Origin: Selenomonas sputigena ATCC 35185
Lineage (GTDB): Bacteria; Bacillota; Negativicutes; Selenomonadales; Selenomonadaceae
DNA length: 64,000 bases
NCBI RefSeq assembly: GCF_000208405.1
Contig: NC_015437.1
Coordinates: 1,171,501-1,235,500 of the forward strand
Direction of reading: 5' to 3'
Position 1 is the stretch's first letter. Each line of letters opens with the position of its first letter. Positions 1 through 9,000 of the stretch are shown here, piece after piece. The position numbers and the translations under genes were made by a program. A model generated the notes under the pieces. It saw only the letters and a list, made by a program, of their open reading frames with translations. It searched no databases and was not told the origin of the DNA.

Positions 1-1062
1 GAGTCCTTTATCGAAGCTTCGGTCACGCTCGTGCAGAAGGAGTTTTTTTCACGCCGCAAGATTTTCCAAGCCTTGCAGCACATCGACCTCGTCGCTCGCT
101 TGCTTGAGTTTCTTCGGCGAGAGGATGTGCAGGAAAAGCTCGTCGCACAGTTCCTGCACTATGTGCGCAGTTTCGCCATGCACATCGATCGCGAGAAGCA
201 GGCGAATGCCTTTGCGGACGAGATGCGCAGCGAACTGAAGCGGTCGCGTCCCGAAGAAATTTTTTCTTTGATCGGACGCTGGATGCGCGACGATGAGCGC
301 GACCATGTGCTCGTCGCGCGGGCGGCGCAGTTTCTTGCCGAGAAAGCTGCTGCCCCTGAGTTTTCCCGAAGGGTCGAGGACCTGCTCTTCAACTATGCGA
401 AGGAAAATGCCAGGAGCACTTGGGACAAGTTCCTGCTCGGCATCGGGCAGATCGCGGACGTCGTAAACTTCGCCGATCTCGCTCACCTCGTGCGCCATCA
501 GGCCTTGACCGTACTGACGGAATTGGCCGAGAAGGATTCGGCGCTGCAGAGGGAATTTCTTGCAGTATGTTATGAGAAGGCGGAGGAGCTTTGTGCCGAC
601 GAGGAGTTTCGTGCCTTCTCGCTGGAGCTGCGCGACGCCATGCTCAGAGGGCTGCCGCTTGAAGAAGCGATCGAGCGAAGTTTGGCGTTTGTGCAGAAGC
701 ATTTCTTCTTGGCGCGGGGCAGGCATAGATTTGACACAGTACTTCCTCTCTTGCGCGAGAAATTCTCTGCTGTCCTCGTCGAAGAGCTGCGGCGTGCGCT
801 TGCGCTCGTCGGAAAGGATGAGAAGATGCAGCGTGCGATCGACCGTCTGCTCTACGATCTCGCGGCGCGTTCGGCGCTCGCGGCGCAGGATCTCGTCGCC
901 GTCATCGTGCGCGACGTGCTCGCGCGTCTGACGGACGAGCAGCTCAACCATCTCGTCTACGACAAGGTGGAGCCTGATCTCCTGTGGATTCGCATGAATG
1001 GATCCATCGTTGGCGCGGGTCTGGGGCTTGTCATCTTCGTTTTATTGCAGCTTGTCCATTGA
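1..1062 (+). CDS. DUF445 family membrane-anchored protein, 5' truncated
   Basis: The frame is open from the first base of the window, so the start lies upstream; the GTG at 31 is only an internal candidate. About 353 residues remain. The protein is mostly long, charged, amphipathic helices and ends in one hydrophobic segment (residues around WIRMNGSIVGAG to the C-terminus), the usual layout of DUF445 (YheB-like) proteins, whose biochemical role is unknown. It is followed 18 bp later by the TPR gene on the same strand, so the two may be co-transcribed. Family assignment is by overall resemblance. Confidence 0.7.
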   Translation, partial: ESFIEASVTLVQKEFFSRRKIFQALQHIDLVARLLEFLRREDVQEKLVAQFLHYVRSFAMHIDREKQANAFADEMRSELKRSRPEEIFSLIGRWMRDDERDHVLVARAAQFLAEKAAAPEFSRRVEDLLFNYAKENARSTWDKFLLGIGQIADVVNFADLAHLVRHQALTVLTELAEKDSALQREFLAVCYEKAEELCADEEFRAFSLELRDAMLRGLPLEEAIERSLAFVQKHFFLARGRHRFDTVLPLLREKFSAVLVEELRRALALVGKDEKMQRAIDRLLYDLAARSALAAQDLVAVIVRDVLARLTDEQLNHLVYDKVEPDLLWIRMNGSIVGAGLGLVIFVLLQLVH

Positions 1063-1080
1063 ATATAATGAGGTGATTTC

Positions 1081-2619
1081 GTGAAAAAAGGGATGAAGAC
1101 GGCAGCTTTGGCTGCTATTCTGGCAGGTTCTGCGGCTTGGTGCGGATGTTTGCCGGTTGCGGCTTCTGCGGTGGATGATGCGCTTGCACGCACGCTGGGA
1201 ACGTTCACGCCGGCCGCGCCTGTCGAACCGCAGAAGCCGAAAGCAGAGCAGCGGGAAGAACAGAAGCAGGTGCAGGAAACGCAGCCGAAGAACCCGCCCG
1301 AGCAAAAGCAAGAACCCGTGCGTGAGGATCGCCGTGAGCAAAAGCCTGCATCCAATGCTGCTGCTTCGCGAGATGCAGCAAAGCCGGCGCAGACGCTGCC
1401 GAAGCCGGATGCGGGCAAGATGGCGCAGGAACTTCCGAAAGAGCAGGGGGAAGTCGCTGGACAATCGCCGGACTTCGCCGCAATTCAGAGCGGAATTGCC
1501 AGCTACCAAAAGCGCGATCTCGATGCTGCCTACAGAGAATTCAGCAGGGCGATTGCAATCAATGGAGAAAATCCGACGGCTTTCGTCAATCGCGGCATCG
1601 TCTTGCGCGATATGAAGCGCTATGAGGAGGCGCAGAAGGATTTTCTCACGGCGCAGTCTTTCGATTCTCAGAATGCGCTTATTGAATTCGAGATGGGGCT
1701 GACCGCGCTTGCCCAAAATGACAGCGGCACGGCGTTCGCGCACATGGATCGAGCCGTTGCCTTACAGCCGAACGATATGGGGGCGCAGATGTATCGCGCT
1801 TCCTTGCTCTATCGTCTGGGGCGCTTCGATGATGCCATAGACGGCTACACGCATGTGCTCGAAAAAGCTGATGACGCTCTCAAACTGCGCGCCTATATCG
1901 AGCGCGGCTTGGCGAAGGAACAGAAGCAGGATTTTGCTTCTGCCGTGGACGATTATACGGCGGCATTGACGCTCGAAAAGGAAAATGCTCCAGCCTTGAG
2001 CCGGCGTGGCGTCTGCCTTGAGCGTCTGGGCAAGCACGAAGAGGCGATTGCAGATTTCACGCATCTTTTGGAAAGGGTGCCCGCCGAACAGACGTCGCTC
2101 ATTTATTTTAATCGTGCGGGAAGTTATCGTGCACTCGGTCGGCTTGATGAAGCCGTCGTTGATTATACGCATGCATTGGAACACGCGTCGGATGTGCTTC
2201 CCATCTACATCGAGCGCTCGATTTCCTATCGTCTGATGGATCGGAACGAAGAGGCGCTCCTCGATATCGAGAGGGCTCTGGAGATCGATCCGAAGAACGC
2301 AGATCTTCTCAACTTGCGCGCGATTGAAAAGATCCAGCTCAATGATGTCCACGGAGCACTCGCCGACCTTGATGCAGCAATCGGCCTTGAGCCGAAGAAT
2401 GCTGCGTTCTTCGCGAATCGCGCGGGTGTATTGGAGAATATGGGCGAGAAGGCGAAGGCCATCGACGACTATACGGCGGCGCTCCGGTTGGAGCCGGGCA
2501 ATGCCAAGTTCTATTATCGCCGCGGTTATCTCTATCGCCTGTCGGGCAAGATGGCGGAGTCCGAGAGCGACTACAAGGCGGCGACGGCGATCGAGCCGGA
2601 TCTTCCCGCCTATAAATGA
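1081..2619 (+). CDS. Secreted tetratricopeptide-repeat protein
   Basis: The GTG start has a GAGGTG ribosome-binding site 6 bp upstream. The N-terminus (MKKGMKTAALAAILAGSAAWCGC) is a signal peptide, with a cysteine that could mark a lipoprotein, though the context is not a clean lipobox. A Pro/Gln/Glu/Lys-rich linker covers roughly residues 45-130. The rest is about ten TPR units with recurrent patterns such as AFVNRG, AYIERG and YYRRGYLYRLSG. TPR arrays are protein-binding scaffolds, so an envelope assembly or adaptor role is likely, but no specific partner can be named. A strong terminator follows and converges with the next gene on the minus strand. Confidence 0.8.
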   Translation: MKKGMKTAALAAILAGSAAWCGCLPVAASAVDDALARTLGTFTPAAPVEPQKPKAEQREEQKQVQETQPKNPPEQKQEPVREDRREQKPASNAAASRDAAKPAQTLPKPDAGKMAQELPKEQGEVAGQSPDFAAIQSGIASYQKRDLDAAYREFSRAIAINGENPTAFVNRGIVLRDMKRYEEAQKDFLTAQSFDSQNALIEFEMGLTALAQNDSGTAFAHMDRAVALQPNDMGAQMYRASLLYRLGRFDDAIDGYTHVLEKADDALKLRAYIERGLAKEQKQDFASAVDDYTAALTLEKENAPALSRRGVCLERLGKHEEAIADFTHLLERVPAEQTSLIYFNRAGSYRALGRLDEAVVDYTHALEHASDVLPIYIERSISYRLMDRNEEALLDIERALEIDPKNADLLNLRAIEKIQLNDVHGALADLDAAIGLEPKNAAFFANRAGVLENMGEKAKAIDDYTAALRLEPGNAKFYYRRGYLYRLSGKMAESESDYKAATAIEPDLPAYK

Positions 2620-2634
2620 AGGCGAAATAAAAGA

Positions 2635-2657
2635 GGCTGCCGGCGGCAGCCTTTTTT
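2635..2657 (+). terminator. Rho-independent terminator after the TPR gene
   Basis: GGCTGCC and GGCAGCC pair as a 7-bp stem around a 3-nt loop and are followed by six T. The T-run reaches the stop codon of the convergent minus-strand gene. Confidence 0.85.
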
Positions 2658-3124
2658 CAAAAGTTCTTCTTGCGGTTGCGGCGCGCGAGAAGTCGGATGA
2701 CCTTGGCGCCCGTGTTGTGGATGCGCCGAAGCGGCGCGACGCGTGACTTGATCTTTGGCTTCATGTCCTTGGCCTTGCCGAAGTCGCCGCGCTTGAGGAA
2801 GGTCGTGCGAATCTTCTCGGGTTTGAAGAAACTCCTAAGACCCTTGAAGAGCGTTTCAGGCTCGGCGTCCGCGTCACAGAGGAAGATGTCGCCTGCCGCG
2901 TAGCGGAGCTCCGTGTAGGTGTGCAGGGCAAGATGGCCTTCCTTGAGTGCGAGGAGGACGACGAAATGACCTTTCTCGATCACCTGCGTGTCGACTTGCA
3001 GAATGTGAAGGCCGGCTTCTTCGGTGAGACGCCTCAAGGAGGCGACGGTCATCTCCATGTCGAGCAGCTTGTTTTCTTTGCAGTTGTATAAGTCGGCAGT
3101 GAGATGCCGTGCGATGATCTTCAA
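2657..3124 (-). CDS. S-adenosylmethionine decarboxylase (SpeD)-like protein lacking the pyruvoyl serine
   Basis: The TTG start has AAAGGAG 10 bp upstream. The 155-aa product resembles bacterial class 1B AdoMet decarboxylase: HLTADLYNC near the N-terminus, then EGHLALHTYTELRYAAGDIFLC. In active SpeD the equivalent motif is ESHLTIHSFPE...DVYTC, where the Ser is the self-cleavage site that becomes the pyruvoyl cofactor. Here that residue is Gly (GGC codon), while the downstream His and Cys are kept. A basic C-terminal tail of about 35 residues is extra. Canonical decarboxylation is therefore unlikely; the protein could be a regulatory or neofunctionalised homologue. It is divergent from an MTA/SAH nucleosidase-like gene, which fits an AdoMet or methylthioadenosine context. 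Confidence 0.65.
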   Translation of the reverse strand: MKIIARHLTADLYNCKENKLLDMEMTVASLRRLTEEAGLHILQVDTQVIEKGHFVVLLALKEGHLALHTYTELRYAAGDIFLCDADAEPETLFKGLRSFFKPEKIRTTFLKRGDFGKAKDMKPKIKSRVAPLRRIHNTGAKVIRLLARRNRKKNF

Positions 3125-3186
3125 GAGGAAATCGCTCCTTTATGGTAAAGTCGAAAAGCTAGTTACTTCCATTATAAAGGATTTAG

Positions 3187-3215
3187 TTGACAATGTAAAG
3201 TTAGAGGCGTATACT
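3187..3215 (+). promoter_or_regulatory. Sigma70 promoter of the nucleosidase-like gene
   Basis: TTGACA (3187-3192), a 17-bp spacer and TATACT (3210-3215), about 45 bp upstream of the ATG at 3261. Confidence 0.75.
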
Positions 3216-3260
3216 ATTTCGCATTTGCAGAAATTGAGAGGATTTTACGGAGGGAAGAAG

Positions 3261-4055
3261 ATGGCAGGAGGATTATCAGATCGGGCGGGCAAGACATACA
3301 AGGGGAAGCCGCCCTTGCTCATTCAAGGTGCGATGAAGGTGGAAACGAGCCATATAGTCGAGCAGCTCGACGCTCTGGAGGAATATCGGCTCGGCGAATG
3401 GTACTTCGCCTCGGGCAATTACCATGGCGTGCCTCTCGCCGTTTCGCGCACGCAGTGGGGCTTGGCGAATGCGGCGGCGACGACGGCGCTCGCCATGGAG
3501 TTCTTTCATCCCTGCGCCGTCATCAATCAGGGAACAGCCGGGGCGCACGATCCGAGTTTGAAGAATTTCGACATCGTCATAGGCCGGGAAACGGTCAACA
3601 TATCGGCGTGGAAATCGCACTTTCGCGCACGCGGCGAGGGTGTCGATGAAGAGGCACTCGACAAGCTTGGCGTCTTTGCCTACGACAAGGAAGCGCGTCG
3701 CTTCACGCAGGAGGTTTGCCACAAGGCGGACGAGGAGCTTTTTCGGACGGCGCTCGCGCTCAGGAACTCCTACAAGAAGGGAAGCGTGACGGAGGGCGTC
3801 ATCGGCACGGCGGACAGCTGGAACTGCCAGGTCGACCGTGTGCTCTTTCTGCACGATTTTTACGGCACTGCGGTCGAGGAGATGGAAGGCGATGCCGTCG
3901 CGCAAATTTGCCAGACGTACGATGTGCCGTTCCTCACGATCCGCGTCGTTTCCAACACGGTCTTTGCGGGCGACGTCGATTGGGATCTCGCTGTCGGCGC
4001 CGCGTTGCAGGAATATGTCCTTGCTGTTGCCGAAGCGTATATGAAGAAGCGTTGA
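3261..4055 (+). CDS. 5'-methylthioadenosine/S-adenosylhomocysteine nucleosidase-like protein
   Basis: I chose the ATG at 3261 because ACGGAGGG lies just upstream and the promoter sits only about 45 bp before it; the frame is open further upstream but non-coding. The 264-aa product has the nucleoside phosphorylase/MTAN fold signature: LLIQGAMKVE at the N-terminus, VINQGTAGAHDP in the ribose site, and VEEMEGDAVAQIC. In canonical MTAN the catalytic Asp follows in RAISD; here the corresponding stretch reads RVVSN, so the acid may be replaced by Asn. Enzymes of this family cleave MTA and SAH to adenine plus a thioribose or ribosyl product. It may serve methylthioadenosine salvage together with its divergent SpeD-like neighbour, but activity is uncertain. 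Confidence 0.75.
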   Translation: MAGGLSDRAGKTYKGKPPLLIQGAMKVETSHIVEQLDALEEYRLGEWYFASGNYHGVPLAVSRTQWGLANAAATTALAMEFFHPCAVINQGTAGAHDPSLKNFDIVIGRETVNISAWKSHFRARGEGVDEEALDKLGVFAYDKEARRFTQEVCHKADEELFRTALALRNSYKKGSVTEGVIGTADSWNCQVDRVLFLHDFYGTAVEEMEGDAVAQICQTYDVPFLTIRVVSNTVFAGDVDWDLAVGAALQEYVLAVAEAYMKKR

Positions 4056-4149
4056 ACTTGCAGCGGATGCGTTCTGAGCATCTGCATGGCGGAGATGCTT
4101 CCCGGGGTATGCGCTCTTCAGACTTGATGTCTTGCATGTTCATAAAAAA

Positions 4150-4199
4150 GAGGCTTTGACAAAACGCTTTCGCATCTTGTCGAAGCCTCTCTCTTTTTT
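4150..4199 (+). terminator. Bidirectional terminator between the nucleosidase gene and tRNA-Pro
   Basis: GAGGCTTTGACAA pairs with TTGTCGAAGCCTC (13-nt arms with one mismatch) around a 14-nt loop. There is a T-run on the plus side and an A-run before the stem, so it can also end the minus-strand tRNA transcript. Confidence 0.85.
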
Positions 4200-4204
4200 C
4201 GAAA

Positions 4205-4281
4205 TGGTCGGGATGACAGGATTCGAACCTGCGACCTCATCGTCCCGAACGATGCGCTCTACCAAGCTGAGCCACATCCCG
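4205..4281 (-). tRNA. tRNA-Pro (anticodon CGG)
   Basis: Read on the minus strand, the acceptor arms CGGGATG and CATCCCG pair perfectly, with discriminator A and an encoded CCA. The D-arm region reads TGGCTCAGCTTGGTAGAGC, the anticodon loop is TTCGGGA within stem CATCG/CGATG, and the T-arm has GGTTCGAATCC. Total length is 77 nt. The anticodon CGG reads CCG proline codons. Confidence 0.95.
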
Positions 4282-4385
4282 ACAACATTAGCTATTATAC
4301 TATGAGATTTCAAAGAATGCAATAGGGAAAAGAAAAATTCTTTTGCAGACAAGTGCAGTATCGTTATCGAGAAAGGCGCATTGGC

Positions 4386-4484
4386 TTGACGGGCATATAT
4401 ATTTATGGATATATATGGAAAAATCTAATTTATTTGAGAAAATTTTTAACAATGTCTAGCGGGGGGGGACTTCTATGCTATAAT
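4386..4484 (+). promoter_or_regulatory. AT-rich leader with candidate promoters for tpsB-tpsA
   Basis: The 300 bp between the tRNA and tpsB is AT-rich and has no gene. One candidate promoter is TTGACG followed after 17 bp by ATATAT near 4386-4414. A second is a perfect TATAAT at 4479-4484, but without a good -35. A run of eight G precedes the second box. Which is used cannot be told from the sequence. Confidence 0.4.
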
Positions 4485-4578
4485 AAAGAACAATAGGGAA
4501 TTTCCTCCATATTGTATGTTGGATGTCCGCGAGGGATTGCCTAGATAGCATGGAAGCATAGAAGGGATGGATGAACGA

Positions 4579-6039
4579 GTGAAAAGAATGTCAGACAAGA
4601 AGCTCGCGGCACTCCTCGTCGCGGGCGGGTTGTGCGTGCTCACGGGCACGGCGGGCGCAGCGCCGATGGATTCGCGCACGAGCGCGGAGAAGGAGCTTGC
4701 CGCATCGACGGCAGCTGCGCGTGACGGCGCGGAGAAGCGTGATGCGGGCGTCTCGACGGGAAAGATGGTCGTCTCGGTCAGCCGCATCACCGTCAACGGC
4801 ACGAAGCGTATGACAGAAGATGATGTCAAGGCGCTTTTGCCCGAGCTCAAGAAGGAGCGCGTCAACATCCGCAAACTCTCGATGCAGATCCAGGCGGTGA
4901 ATGACACGGGGGCGCTCGTGCTCGCTACGGAGTTCCGCCCGGCAGGTGCGGGAGCCTATGATGTCACGATCAACGTCGAGGAGAAAAAGAGCGATCACTT
5001 CCGCGTCAGTGTCAGCAACACGGGAACGGAGTATACCGGACAATGGCGCACAGGACTCAGCTATGTGAATACGAACCTCTCCCATGCCGCAGACACCTTC
5101 GGCGTGTCCTTCGTGACCTCGCCGAGCAAGATGTCTGATGTCAAGGTCGGTGCGATCTCCTATCGCCGCCTTCTGCCCTCTCAGCAGGGAGCTGTCCTTC
5201 TCAACGCAGGCTACGGTGATGTCCATCTTGACGGCTTCAGGAGCGTCAGCGGCCTCTATGACCTCAACATGGGCGGCAAGAGTACGAGTGTTGACCTGCA
5301 CTACCAGCAGAATATCGCCTACACCTCGCGTGAGAAAGACATCTTCGACTTTGGCCTGTCCTACAAGAGGAACAAGGCCGACTACAATCTTCGCTTCGGA
5401 GGTATGCCCGTCGGTTACGACACCGAATACAGCGTACTTCTCGCATCGGCGAACTTCATCCACAGCGAGCGGCAGCCGAACAGCGTCTTCCGCTACAACA
5501 TCGGCATTGCCCACAACCTCATGGGCGACAGCAAGGATTACAAGCGCGTCATGCCCGGCAGTGACACGCATTTCACGCTTTTCAGGGCGGGTGCGAACTA
5601 CCAGGTGCGCTCGACAAGCGACTGGATCGGTGTGCTTCGTCTGCAGGCGCAGTATACGAACAACCACGTCGTCGCCATTGAGCAGATCGGCGCGGGCGGA
5701 CAGATGAGCGTGCGCGGCTTCGACGAGCGAGCTATCGGCGCGGACAAGGGCATCGTCGGCAGCCTTGAGATCTACAGTCCCGAGATCGCCAAGAATACGC
5801 GTCTCATCGCCTTCACGGACTTCGCGAGCCTTGCGAACAACACCGATCGTCATACCGGCACGGCTTTTTCCAGCGATCGCATTGCCTCGGCAGGTCTCGG
5901 CGTACGTTATAACGATGTGAAGGGAGGCTTCTCGCTCTCCTTGGACTACGCGAAGATTCTGCGCGACGCGGACTATGACCTCGCATCGGCGAAGCAGAAC
6001 GGTCGTCGTTGGAACTTGATGGCAAGCATGGACTTCTAA
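4579..6039 (+). CDS. TpsB: FhaC/ShlB-type outer-membrane transporter
   Basis: This is the beta-barrel partner of a two-partner secretion system, which exports the adjacent TpsA across the outer membrane. GTG 4579 follows GAAGGGATGG; ATG 4567 and ATG 4588 are alternatives. The roughly 486-aa product has a signal peptide (AALLVAGGLCVLTG...AGAAP). A POTRA-like region (SRITVNGTKRMTEDDVKALL to YDVTINVEEKKSD) covers roughly residues 60-145, and a barrel of alternating strands follows. It carries the family VRGF motif (MSVRGFDERAIGADKG) and ends in Phe, the usual barrel C-terminus. A FhaC-type transporter needs an outer membrane, which fits a Negativicute. It is 16 bp upstream of tpsA, in one operon. 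Confidence 0.85.
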   Translation: MKRMSDKKLAALLVAGGLCVLTGTAGAAPMDSRTSAEKELAASTAAARDGAEKRDAGVSTGKMVVSVSRITVNGTKRMTEDDVKALLPELKKERVNIRKLSMQIQAVNDTGALVLATEFRPAGAGAYDVTINVEEKKSDHFRVSVSNTGTEYTGQWRTGLSYVNTNLSHAADTFGVSFVTSPSKMSDVKVGAISYRRLLPSQQGAVLLNAGYGDVHLDGFRSVSGLYDLNMGGKSTSVDLHYQQNIAYTSREKDIFDFGLSYKRNKADYNLRFGGMPVGYDTEYSVLLASANFIHSERQPNSVFRYNIGIAHNLMGDSKDYKRVMPGSDTHFTLFRAGANYQVRSTSDWIGVLRLQAQYTNNHVVAIEQIGAGGQMSVRGFDERAIGADKGIVGSLEIYSPEIAKNTRLIAFTDFASLANNTDRHTGTAFSSDRIASAGLGVRYNDVKGGFSLSLDYAKILRDADYDLASAKQNGRRWNLMASMDF

Positions 6040-6055
6040 GAGGAGGAACACTTCG

Positions 6056-9000
6056 ATGAAATGGAAAAACAGCTTCAAGAAAGGATCTCTCGCCGCATTT
6101 GTCACGCTCGCCCTCACAGGATCGGCTCTGGCGATGCCGACGGGAGGCACGGTCGAGAACGGCTCCGTCAATGTTGATGCCGCGAACTTCGGCGCGAACG
6201 ATGCGATCGCCAACGTGGCGAACGGCGCGACCATCACGCCGCAGACGAACAGCATCATCAACTGGGAAGCATTCAATATCGCGCAGGGAGAAGCCTTGCA
6301 CTTCAATACGACGAACGCCGCGCTCTTGAACCGTGTGACGGGCGCACAGATGTCGGAACTGCTTGGACAGATGACGCAGGTGGGCGCAAAGCCGCTCTTC
6401 CTCGTCAATCCGAACGGCATCCACATCGGCGGTACGGCAAACTTCGACGTGACGAATCTGACGCTCTCGACGCTCAATATGGACACGGCAGAATTCAACC
6501 GCCCCAAGGGGCAGGGCGAATGGACGCTGAAGCAGGGCGCACAGGGCGCGAAAGAACTACGCGTGGATACGGGCGCACAGTTCAACATCCATAATGGTGG
6601 CTCTCTCGCGCTCACGGCGGGTAAGGTCACCGTTGCCGACGGCGTCACCTTCGTCGCGGACAGTGCCGAGCATGGCGGACTTTACATCTATGCCTATAAG
6701 GAAAATACTGAAGGCGGTACGAAGCGAAGCCTTGAAACGGAAGCCGGCAATACGATCGACTTCCGCGGCAAGGTTTCCGGCGTAGAATATCTTGAGATGA
6801 ACGCTTCAAGCGTCCATCTCGAAGGGGCAGAGCTGGCGGGGAAAGACATCTTCATATGCAGCATTGCAAAGGGACAGGTAGAAAAAACGGCAACGGATGA
6901 GATCACGACGATGACGGCTGCGTCGACAAATACCTTGACAGTCAAAAATACGAAGGTCACAGGCGATCAGATCAAGATGCTCGGCGGCAAGGTGGATGTA
7001 GCCAAGGATGTGAACTTCAAGTTTGCAGCAGGTGCAGACGAAGCGCATCTGAATGTCTTTGCCTTCTCGAAGGTCGTCAATGAGGGCAAGAGTGCTTCTA
7101 CGGTGCAGGGCAACGATGTAGCATTCCACGGTATGGTGACCTCCGATGCAGATCGTGATGCAGAAGTGAACATCGGCGGCGCAACAGTCAATATGGACGG
7201 TGCGAAATTCCGTATGCCGAAGGGGAATCTTTCCGTCGTTGCCATTGCAAGCTCGGAAGATTCTTATGCGGAAGATGCCGGCGTAGAAAAGGAAACCTCC
7301 TTGACGAAGGCGACGGCCGCGAATGTCGTGCAGGCAGACGGCTTGGACGTTGAAGGCAATCTGCACGGCACCCAGATTTATGGCGGCAAGGTGGAGCTTA
7401 AGAATACGACGATTAAAACGCCAGGCAAGATCGAAATCGAAGCCTATACTTCCCGCGATTGGAAGCACGAAGAAAGAACCACAGCACACGCGAATGAATT
7501 AAAATCTGAAAAGACGCTGTATGCGGGAAAAGATAATGCTGTTCGTTTGGAAAATACCAGACTGCTGAATGAAAACTCAGATCCTTCTTGGTTTAGCCGC
7601 CTGTGGATTCGCGGTGGCAAAATTGAAATGAATAACTCTGAACTTGCTTCGGAATCCGAGGTAAATGCGTTGGCGTTCCATTCGCTTCATGAAAGGCGCG
7701 AGAAGCCGATGGCAGAGAGTTATGTTCATACGAAAGAGTTTCAAATGCAGGCGAACGCCGAGAATACCGTCGGTATCAGCAGTACAAAAATTCATGCCAA
7801 TCGTGCTTCATGGGATACTCATGAAAAGCCGGACGTCTACGCTGATGTCGCAGGCGGCAAGGTTTCCTTGACGAACGTCGAAATCAAAGCGACTAGAGAC
7901 GTTTCCGTCTCTGCGCTGAGAGAAATGAATTCAGAGGAAACGGCCGATGGATATACGGGTGAAATCAAGAGTGATACGAGCAATGCCTTGGATATGCGTG
8001 GCGCGACGATTGAGACCGGAGGCGTGGTAGAAATCTGGGGTGGCAAGACGCAGATGAAAGCTTCCTCGGTGCAGGCGGGCAAGATCGATATAGCGGCGGC
8101 AAACGAGACGCGTACCGCCTATCCGTTCAGAGAGATATATCCGACGGCTGAGACAAGCAATACGCTTTATCTTGAGGACGTAAAGCTCAAGAGTCAAGCG
8201 AATGCGATGGACTACTCTGATTACGCTGGTGATGCTGATCTTCAAGGTGGACAGGTCGCCTTGAAGAAGACGGAGATCGACGCTGCGCGTGCGAGCATCC
8301 ATTCGGGGCAGATGAAACAGGGGGATGACGGCAAGTTCTACCTGACGAAGGGTACGACGCTTCACATGGACAGCACGAAGATCGAAACGCCTTCCTATAT
8401 GAGCAGGAGCGGTGCAGTGAACCTCGTCAACGGCAGTGAGATCAAGGCGAAGGAGGCCTTCTTTGTCGCCGCCGAGAGTTACGACGACAGCACGGGCAAG
8501 GCGATGGTCACGAAGGACACGAACTTGTCGCTGTGGCGCTCGAAGGTGGAAGCCGACGATCTCGGCCTTATGACGGGAGGACTGAACGCTTGGAAGACGA
8601 CCGAGGTCAAGTCGCAGAAGCCCATGAACGAATATGCAGCCGATCTCGTCCGCAAGGACGGTTCTTCCTTCACGATGCAGCGTGACGAGGGTTCGCATAT
8701 CATCGAGGGGGGTGTAGAGATTGCAGCGCCGCGCGTGAGTGTTGTGACATCGCCCAAGGAGCCTTCCTCGCCCCTGTTCCCGCTGACGCCGGACAACGCG
8801 CAGCTTTTCGAGCAGGACAAGGAGAATATCGCGGCGGGCAAGTCCGAGGCGCAGGATATCATCGCCTCGGCGGCGGATACAGAGGCACAGGGCAAGGCAC
8901 TCACTGAAGCCGTCGGGAAGATCAACAATGTTCCGAACGCATCGAGCCGCCAGAAAGCGGGCGTCGTCACGGGCATGATCCAGGCGATCAACGAGATGAA

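Noticed and set aside
4591-6648. 685-aa minus-strand frame antisense to tpsB
   Set aside because: Long antisense frames are common in this GC-rich sequence; tpsB on the plus strand has clear motifs and a binding site.
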